A DNA stretch of 5,866 nucleotides from Clostridia bacterium (GTDB lineage: Bacteria; Bacillota_A; Clostridia; Oscillospirales; CAG-382): the NCBI GenBank assembly GCA_017517985.1, contig JAFWWX010000165.1, positions 1 to 5,866 on the forward strand, written 5' to 3'. Under the pieces are notes generated by a model. It had not been told where the DNA came from. It made no database searches and saw only the letters and a list, made by a program, of their open reading frames with translations. The first letter of the stretch is position 1; every line of letters begins with the position of its first letter. Shown here piece after piece: positions 1 through 5,866 of the stretch. The position numbers and the translations under genes are program-made.

Positions 1-93
1 AACATCGTATGAATGTCCGGATTTACATTTTAATGTTTTTTCCTCGTTAATAAGTGCTCCCCTGCATTTGGGACAAATTAATATTCTTGTCAT
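1..93 (-). CDS. RlmA-type 23S rRNA (guanine-N1)-methyltransferase, N-terminal fragment
   Basis: Only the first 31 codons are in the window; the gene runs off the left edge. The translated start contains Cys7-Pro-x-Cys10, then Cys23 and a Gly-His27-Ser-Tyr-Asp run. This is the C-P-x-C...C-x-x-x-H zinc ribbon that opens the RlmA/RrmA (TlrB) family, where His and Asp of the 'GHSFD' segment lead into the methyltransferase domain. Family members methylate N1 of a guanine in 23S rRNA (G745 in E. coli, G748 in Gram-positives) using S-adenosylmethionine in the cytoplasm. The ATG at 93-91 is preceded by a GGGAAAG ribosome-binding site and a good promoter. The gene is divergent from ligA. The methyltransferase domain itself is not visible, so the call rests on the zinc ribbon; another zinc-ribbon protein is possible. 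Confidence 0.72.
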   Translation of the reverse strand, partial: MTRILICPKCRGALINEEKTLKCKSGHSYDV

Positions 94-121
94 TGTAACT
101 TTCCCGAATAATTTTTTATAA

Positions 122-150
122 ATTTTACCACAAAAATATTAATATATCAA
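122..150 (-). promoter_or_regulatory. Sigma-A-type promoter for the RlmA-type gene
   Basis: On the minus strand TTGATA (150-145) and TAAAAT (127-122) are separated by exactly 17 bases, and TG plus one base directly before TAAAAT gives an extended -10. Transcription would start near 115, leaving a leader of about 22 bases before the ATG at 93. It is a strong match for a vegetative promoter, though the surroundings are very AT-rich, which raises the chance of false matches. Confidence 0.6.
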
Positions 151-160
151 TATGTTTTTA

Positions 161-2227
<2,067 letters not shown>

Positions 2228-2252
2228 TAATTACAAATAAAAATTTATATAC

Positions 2253-2294
2253 AAAAAATTAACTGTCTCACGCAACAATGTGAGACAGTTTTTT
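2253..2294. terminator. Bidirectional intrinsic terminator between ligA and the M23 gene
   Basis: A perfect 11-bp stem (AACTGTCTCAC at 2261-2271, its complement at 2280-2290) encloses an 8-base loop. On the plus strand it runs into six T residues (2289-2294), ending ligA. On the minus strand six A residues at 2253-2258 become a U-run two bases past the stem, ending the M23 gene whose stop codon is at 2306-2304. Confidence 0.9.
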
Positions 2295-2303
2295 ATCAAA
2301 TAT

Positions 2304-3200
2304 TTAATAATTGTTCCTTAAAAATTCTCTTGGATCAATATATTCACCATTGCTCTTCAAAGATAAGTGAAGATGTGATACCTCTGCACACTCAAGTGAT
2401 GCACTGTTCCCAATTCCACCTATAACCTGTCCAAGCTCTACCTTCGTACCAGTTTTTATACCGGCAGGCAGTGTTTCTGAAAGGTTCATATAACTTGCTT
2501 CAAGACCGTTTCCGTGGTCTATTGTAATTGTATGACCATAAAATTCATCAAAATATATATCGGTTATAACTCCTGCGTTTATTGCTCTGACAGAGCTTCC
2601 CAGGTCCCCGGTTATATCAACTCCGTTGTGTGTTCTGTAATCACCCATTGTAACAGAATAAATAAGCTCATCATCAGAATATTCTTTATCTATATAACCG
2701 TCCGCAGGTTTTGCATAAACTCCGTAGGTTGCAGGTTCAGGTTCTGTAGGATATTCAACCCCTTCAGGCTCACCGCTAACAGTAACATCAGGGGTTTCAA
2801 TAGTCTCTGACGAGACTTTTTCGACATCATTTGAAACATATGCATGATTATTAATTTGTGCGTTATCATTACCTTCATTGCCTTGCATAATGTCCGACAT
2901 TGGTGTTGTGAAATTAAATAAATTATTATTTTTTAATTCATCATTATTCCCATTAGACATATTACTGTTTTCTTGTTTGAAAATTTTGTCACCCTGTGAA
3001 TCCTGTTTAATATCGTAAGAAGGTTTTTTAATATCAATATCAGTTAATTCAAAATCTGTCTTTGGAATTTCATAGTCCTTACTGCCAATTATGCTGTTAA
3101 CACCGTTAAGTGTTACTGTTACAACTGCAGCTGCAAGGGCTATGTATATGCCCCCGCTTACAATTTGTTTTTTTAATTTGTTTTTATCGAAACCTTTCAT
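2304..3200 (-). CDS. Membrane-anchored M23/LytM-domain protein, SpoIIQ-like
   Basis: 298 residues. After a basic N-terminus comes one membrane segment (about 14-38), then an Asp/Asn/Glu/Ser-rich low-complexity linker (about 45-157), then a C-terminal LytM (peptidase M23) domain (about 160-298) outside the membrane. Zinc ligands are present: His191 and Asp195 in T-H-N-G-V-D, and His278 of the H-L-H motif, with His276 beside it. The usual catalytic His of the Y-x-H-L motif is replaced by Asn239 (Y-M-N-L). Domain plan, size and this change fit SpoIIQ, the forespore protein whose LytM domain pairs with mother-cell SpoIIIAH to form the engulfment channel; clostridial versions keep the zinc-binding His that Bacillus lost. 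A sigma-F-type promoter upstream supports this. A strong GGAGGTG ribosome-binding site lies 7 bases before the ATG. The M23 fold is certain; SpoIIQ is inferred, the alternative being a general cell-wall M23 endopeptidase. Confidence 0.9.
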   Translation of the reverse strand: MKGFDKNKLKKQIVSGGIYIALAAAVVTVTLNGVNSIIGSKDYEIPKTDFELTDIDIKKPSYDIKQDSQGDKIFKQENSNMSNGNNDELKNNNLFNFTTPMSDIMQGNEGNDNAQINNHAYVSNDVEKVSSETIETPDVTVSGEPEGVEYPTEPEPATYGVYAKPADGYIDKEYSDDELIYSVTMGDYRTHNGVDITGDLGSSVRAINAGVITDIYFDEFYGHTITIDHGNGLEASYMNLSETLPAGIKTGTKVELGQVIGGIGNSASLECAEVSHLHLSLKSNGEYIDPREFLRNNY

Positions 3201-3207
3201 ATTTTAA

Positions 3208-3214
3208 CACCTCC
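3208..3214 (-). promoter_or_regulatory. Strong ribosome binding site of the M23 gene
   Basis: GGAGGTG on the minus strand, seven bases before the ATG at 3200-3198, an almost ideal Shine-Dalgarno sequence that confirms this start. It is the strongest such site in the window. Confidence 0.9.
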
Positions 3215-3219
3215 GCAGT

Positions 3220-3248
3220 TATTTTCGCCATAATTAAAATATTTATGC
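3220..3248 (-). promoter_or_regulatory. Sigma-F-type (forespore) promoter for the M23/SpoIIQ-like gene
   Basis: On the minus strand GCATA (3248-3244) is followed after 14 bases by GGCGAAAATA (3229-3220). Both fit the published Bacillus sigma-F consensus, roughly GYWTA, about 15 bases, GGNNANANTR, at every defined position. B. subtilis spoIIQ is a sigma-F gene, so this agrees with the protein call. Caveat: transcription would begin near 3213, on top of the Shine-Dalgarno sequence, giving a leader of only about 13 bases. No good sigma-A -10 box is seen at a matching distance in this gap. Confidence 0.5.
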
Positions 3249-3265
3249 AAAAATATGAGGATGAT

Positions 3266-3279
3266 TTTAGATATCTAAA
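3266..3279. repeat. 14-bp perfect palindrome over the end of the PLP-enzyme gene
   Basis: TTTAGATATCTAAA is its own reverse complement and covers the stop codon and last codons of the desulfurase-like gene. It has no loop and no T-run, so it is not a terminator. It could be a protein-binding site or chance in AT-rich DNA. Confidence 0.3.
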
Positions 3280-4421
3280 GACATATTTTTAAGCACTTTA
3301 ATAAATTTTTTCGCTTGATAAAGAGTATTAGTATACCCAAGACTTATTCTAACAGCTCCATTTTCACCTGTATTTAAAGCTTTATGAGCAAGAGATGCAC
3401 AGTGTATACCGCTTCTTGTGCAAATTCCATTGTCATTAAGATATGATGAAACTATATCTGAAGAAACTCCCGGAATATTAAATAGTATAATTGGTGTTTT
3501 TTTATTATAGTCACTGTATACTTTTGCACCAAAGCTATGAAGACTGTTGGAAATATACTGTTCAATCTCAGAACAATTCTCAATTATTTTTTCCATACCA
3601 TAATTCTTGATAAAACGTATACCTTCTGTGAGACCACATATACCTACAGTATTAAGAGTTCCTGCTTCAAGCATTTCAGGTAGCTCGTCCCCCATTTGTG
3701 CAAGTTCTGAGACAAGCCCATTTCCACCCTGAATAATTGCTTTAGGATTTACTTCCAGCGAAAACACAGCAAATCCTGTTCCAGTGGGTCCATAAAGTCC
3801 CTTATGTCCTGCGCTGCAAAGTACATCGGGTTTTACTTCCTCAAAATCAAACTCTGCTTCACCAAGTAATTGTGAAGCGTCAACTATTAGGGTTATTCCT
3901 CTGTCTTTGCATATTTTCGATATTTCTTTTAGTGGAAGGATTCTACCACATATATTTGAGGCTGCTGTAATAACAGCCATTTTTGTATTTGGCCTTAATG
4001 ACTTATTAAAGCTGTTAATAACAGATTTGTCGGAAAATGAGGACGCTTTAAATGTTGAAAATTCCATATTGTTTTCTTTGTTTTCACACAAATTATAAAC
4101 AGGACGGTACACAGAATTATGCTCAAGGTCCGAAATTATAATATGACTATTCTTTTTTGCAAGTCCTTTTATTGAAAAATTAAGAGCATGGGTCGCATTC
4201 AGTGTAAAAACTACTCTTTCCGGGTGGTTGAAATTGAGAAATCTTGCAACCTCTTCCCTACATTCATATACGGCTTTTGATGCGTTTGCGGAAAGAATAT
4301 GTCCGCTCCGTCCCGGATTACCACCGCATTCCTCAAAAGCACGAAAAGCCGCTTTTCTAACATTTTCCGGTTTTGGAAAACCGGTTGCGGCATTATCGAA
4401 ATATATAAGATTATTATACAT
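3267..4421 (-). CDS. Cysteine desulfurase-like PLP enzyme (class V aminotransferase fold)
   Basis: 384 residues, complete. Related enzymes take sulfur (or selenium) from cysteine (or selenocysteine) as an enzyme persulfide, releasing alanine. Visible: an N-terminal substrate-loop start (Y-F-D-N-A-A-T-G); His101, expected to stack on the PLP ring; Asp181 and Gln184 (D-A-S-Q) at the cofactor; Schiff-base Lys207 in S-A-G-H-K-G-L-Y-G-P-T-G; catalytic Cys341 in R-S-G-I-H-C-A; and Arg358 in V-R-I-S, which should hold the substrate carboxylate. The short N-terminus and the H-C-A-x-L-A-H-K segment match the subfamily known as TIGR01977 (EF2568-like), whose physiological role is not established. It is probably not the main Fe-S desulfurase: no iscU or sufU lies next to it. 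Start ATG has GAAGG six bases or so upstream. It lies 36 bp after the DUF3343 gene, probably in one operon. Confidence 0.9.
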   Translation of the reverse strand: MYNNLIYFDNAATGFPKPENVRKAAFRAFEECGGNPGRSGHILSANASKAVYECREEVARFLNFNHPERVVFTLNATHALNFSIKGLAKKNSHIIISDLEHNSVYRPVYNLCENKENNMEFSTFKASSFSDKSVINSFNKSLRPNTKMAVITAASNICGRILPLKEISKICKDRGITLIVDASQLLGEAEFDFEEVKPDVLCSAGHKGLYGPTGTGFAVFSLEVNPKAIIQGGNGLVSELAQMGDELPEMLEAGTLNTVGICGLTEGIRFIKNYGMEKIIENCSEIEQYISNSLHSFGAKVYSDYNKKTPIILFNIPGVSSDIVSSYLNDNGICTRSGIHCASLAHKALNTGENGAVRISLGYTNTLYQAKKFIKVLKNMSLDI

Positions 4422-4457
4422 AAATTACCTTCACTATTTTGCCGCAGCCGGCATATT

Positions 4458-4682
4458 TTATTTAGAGTCGAGTATTTCTATTATTTTTATCCGTTCTTTT
4501 TCAACAGCATTTTTAGCTCTTATTACATCGGAATTTCTGATTTTTAACCCGTAGCCGCATCCATTAAGTGTACGGTCTTTTTTCAGCTTTTCAAGTTTAG
4601 ATTTTATTCCTTCCTTATCAAAAATTCCTTGTGCTTTAAGAGCGTAAGTGATAGAGCTGAAAATCAAAATATTATATGCCAT
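4458..4682 (-). CDS. DUF3343 protein (putative Se/S carrier-like)
   Basis: 74 residues, cytoplasmic, no signal or membrane segment. The first half, with an aromatic/hydrophobic strand (Y-N-I-L-I-F), S-S-x-x-Y-A-L-K-A (9-17) and a C-G-x-x-L segment around Cys42, fits the small DUF3343 family (Se/S carrier-like), in which the Cys-Gly is the presumed thiol site. Cys42 is the only cysteine. The Pro residues usually seen between helix and cysteine are absent, so this is a divergent member. The C-terminus (about 50-74) is a charged helix. The upstream neighbour in its transcript is a terminator; the downstream neighbour is a cysteine desulfurase-like enzyme, suggesting the pair handles sulfur or selenium. 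The ATG is chosen because an in-frame stop lies 21 bases upstream and no other start intervenes; the Shine-Dalgarno sequence is weak (GGACGG, six bases before). Function is not proven. Confidence 0.75.
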   Translation of the reverse strand: MAYNILIFSSITYALKAQGIFDKEGIKSKLEKLKKDRTLNGCGYGLKIRNSDVIRAKNAVEKERIKIIEILDSK

Positions 4683-4700
4683 AACATACCGTCCAATATA

Positions 4701-4710
4701 GGGTTAACCC
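4701..4710. repeat. 10-bp perfect palindrome GGGTTAACCC, possible operator
   Basis: GGGTTAACCC lies 18 bases before the DUF3343 start codon, between the candidate promoter and the gene. It is GC-capped in AT-rich surroundings, a place and shape suited to a dimeric repressor. A single copy only; no second site was found by eye. Confidence 0.3.
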
Positions 4711-4732
4711 AAAATTATCAGCCACCGTTATA

Positions 4733-4763
4733 ATTATATTCGTAAAAATAAACATTGTTCCAA
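4733..4763 (-). promoter_or_regulatory. Weak candidate promoter for the DUF3343/desulfurase pair
   Basis: On the minus strand a perfect TATAAT (4738-4733) is preceded by TTGGAA (4763-4758) with a 19-base spacer, longer than ideal. The argH terminator just upstream means a promoter should lie between 4683 and 4762, and this is the best match seen there. Confidence 0.3.
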
Positions 4764-4798
4764 AAATGAAAATGTCCGAAGGTATTATCCTTCGGACA
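4762..4798 (-). terminator. Intrinsic terminator of argH
   Basis: A perfect 10-bp stem (TGTCCGAAGG at 4773-4782 and its complement at 4789-4798) has a 6-base loop. Read on the minus strand it starts eight bases after the argH stop codon and runs into TTTTCATTTTT. On the plus strand no T-run follows, so it acts in one direction only. It separates argH from the DUF3343 gene. Confidence 0.88.
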
Positions 4799-4806
4799 AA
4801 ATTTAC

Positions 4807-5866
4807 TTATTTACAAATTCCATAAAGAAAATCTATCTGCATTTTTACAGAATCAGGGCCCGTACCGCCTTTCGAAATTCTTTTTGAAACGCAGGTTTCA
4901 AGTGATATTTCGTTATAAAGGTCATCTGAAAAATCTTCACAATGTTTTTTATACTCATCAAGAGACATTTCATCAAGAACAATTCCTTTTTCTATACACT
5001 CGCCAACTATCGTTCCAACAATCTTATATGCAGTTCTAAAAGGTATGTTCTTCTTTACAAGATAGTCTGCAAGGTCAGTTGCATTAATAAACCCTTTCTG
5101 TGCAGCTTTATACATATTCTCCTTCAATACCTTCATAGTATCAAGCATAGGGATATAAACTTCAAGACACTTTTTTACCGTTTCAACACTGTCAAAAATC
5201 TGCTCTTTGTCCTCCTGCATATCTTTGTTATATGCAAGCGGGAGACCTTTTAACATTGTGAGTGTCGCAATAAGGTTTCCGTATACTCTGCCGGTCTTTC
5301 CTCTTACAAGCTCAGCCATATCGGAATTCTTTTTTTGAGGCATTATGCTTGAACCTGTTGTAAATGAATCATCAAGTTCAACAAATTTAAATTCCCAGCT
5401 TGACCAGAGTATAATCTCCTCAGAAAGTCTTGAAAGATGCATCATGAGAGTTGCAAATGCCGACTGAAGCTCAACACAGAAATCTCTGTCAGATACACCG
5501 TCAATGGAGTTTAGCGTTACCCCGTTAAAAAGCAATGTTTCAGCAACCATATCACGGTCTGTATTGTATGTTGTTCCGGCAAGGGCACAAGAACCGAGAG
5601 GAGATTTGTTCATTCTTTTCAAGGCATCCTCAAGTCTTGTTATATCTCTTTCAAACATCATGCCATATGCGAGAATCTGGTGAGAAAAAACAATAGGCTG
5701 TGCACGCTGAAGATGTGTGTATCCGGGCATAATCGCATCGGAGTTTTCTTTAGCAAGTTTTATTATTGCACCGATAAGCTTCTTTAAAAGAGAAACAATG
5801 TCGTTTGTTTCGTCACGCAGATACATACGAATATCAAGAGCTACTTGGTCATTTCTGCTTCTTGCA
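4807..5866 (-). CDS. argH: Argininosuccinate lyase ArgH, missing its N-terminus at the window edge
   Basis: 352 codons plus a stop are visible; about 105-110 N-terminal residues lie beyond the right edge, judged from the usual length of about 460. ArgH splits argininosuccinate into arginine and fumarate, the last step of arginine synthesis, as a cytoplasmic homotetramer. Visible motifs: the S-R-N-D-Q-V-A substrate-binding segment right at the edge (about 5842-5859), G-Y-T-H-L-Q-R-A-Q-P with the conserved Thr-His, and the superfamily signature G-S-S-I-M-P-Q-K-K-N (5355-5326) holding the catalytic Ser on its mobile loop. The C-terminal G-G-T-G-P-x-S-V segment is also typical. The reading frame stays open through the Met at 5826, so that Met is internal. 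Its terminator follows directly. Whether argG precedes it cannot be seen. Confidence 0.97.
   Translation of the reverse strand, partial: ARSRNDQVALDIRMYLRDETNDIVSLLKKLIGAIIKLAKENSDAIMPGYTHLQRAQPIVFSHQILAYGMMFERDITRLEDALKRMNKSPLGSCALAGTTYNTDRDMVAETLLFNGVTLNSIDGVSDRDFCVELQSAFATLMMHLSRLSEEIILWSSWEFKFVELDDSFTTGSSIMPQKKNSDMAELVRGKTGRVYGNLIATLTMLKGLPLAYNKDMQEDKEQIFDSVETVKKCLEVYIPMLDTMKVLKENMYKAAQKGFINATDLADYLVKKNIPFRTAYKIVGTIVGECIEKGIVLDEMSLDEYKKHCEDFSDDLYNEISLETCVSKRISKGGTGPDSVKMQIDFLYGICK

Noticed and set aside
2514..2810. 98-codon plus-strand open frame inside the M23 gene
   Set aside because: Antisense to the conserved LytM domain; the Cys/Ile/Tyr-rich translation looks like a shadow frame.
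4440..4453. GC-rich hairpin (TGCCG stem, 4-base loop) between the DUF3343 and desulfurase-like genes
   Set aside because: Only a 5-bp stem and followed by A residues, not a U-run, on the transcribed strand; too weak for a terminator, so the two genes are treated as one unit.
4228..4554. 108-codon plus-strand open frame opposite the PLP-enzyme and DUF3343 genes
   Set aside because: It is antisense to two genes with clear family motifs, spans their junction, and its translation resembles no known protein; low stop density explains it.
4942..5253. 103-codon plus-strand open frame inside argH
   Set aside because: Antisense to well-conserved ArgH sequence, with a biased Phe/Ile/Leu/Lys composition and no ribosome-binding support.
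5824..5826. Met codon as the start of argH
   Set aside because: The frame stays open to the window edge and the upstream residues encode the conserved S-R-N-D-Q-V-A motif, so this Met is internal.

Overview
This is an AT-rich window with short intergenic gaps. The gene set points to a low-GC, endospore-forming Gram-positive bacterium of the Clostridia. The evidence is clostridial-style protein sequences, an NAD-dependent DNA ligase, a SpoIIQ-like M23 protein behind a sigma-F-type promoter, and a class V aminotransferase paired with a DUF3343 protein. A closer taxonomic placement is not possible from the sequence alone.

Layout from left to right: (1) positions 1-93, minus strand, hold the first 31 codons of an RlmA-type 23S rRNA guanine methyltransferase (its zinc-ribbon end), with a good promoter just upstream. 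(2) Positions 230-2227, plus strand, hold a complete ligA, divergent from gene 1. (3) A bidirectional intrinsic terminator at 2253-2294 separates ligA from the convergent minus-strand genes. (4) Positions 2304-3200, minus, hold a membrane-anchored M23/LytM-domain protein, best explained as SpoIIQ. (5) Positions 3267-4421, minus, hold a cysteine-desulfurase-like PLP enzyme. (6) Positions 4458-4682, minus, hold a 74-residue DUF3343 (putative Se/S carrier-like) protein. (7) A terminator lies at 4762-4798. (8) From 4807 to the right edge, minus, is argH, cut off at its N-terminal end.

Genes 5 and 6 are 36 bp apart and probably form one transcription unit in which the small protein could accept sulfur or selenium mobilised by the PLP enzyme. 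The M23 gene follows 66 bp later on the same strand and has its own candidate forespore promoter, so it is probably expressed separately during sporulation. LigA (replication and repair), the rRNA methyltransferase and ArgH (arginine synthesis) are housekeeping genes.

I see no mobile element, CRISPR array, tRNA, rRNA or clear new system. The points most worth a second look are the sigma-F promoter match, the altered catalytic His of the M23 domain, and the desulfurase/DUF3343 pair of unknown physiological role.
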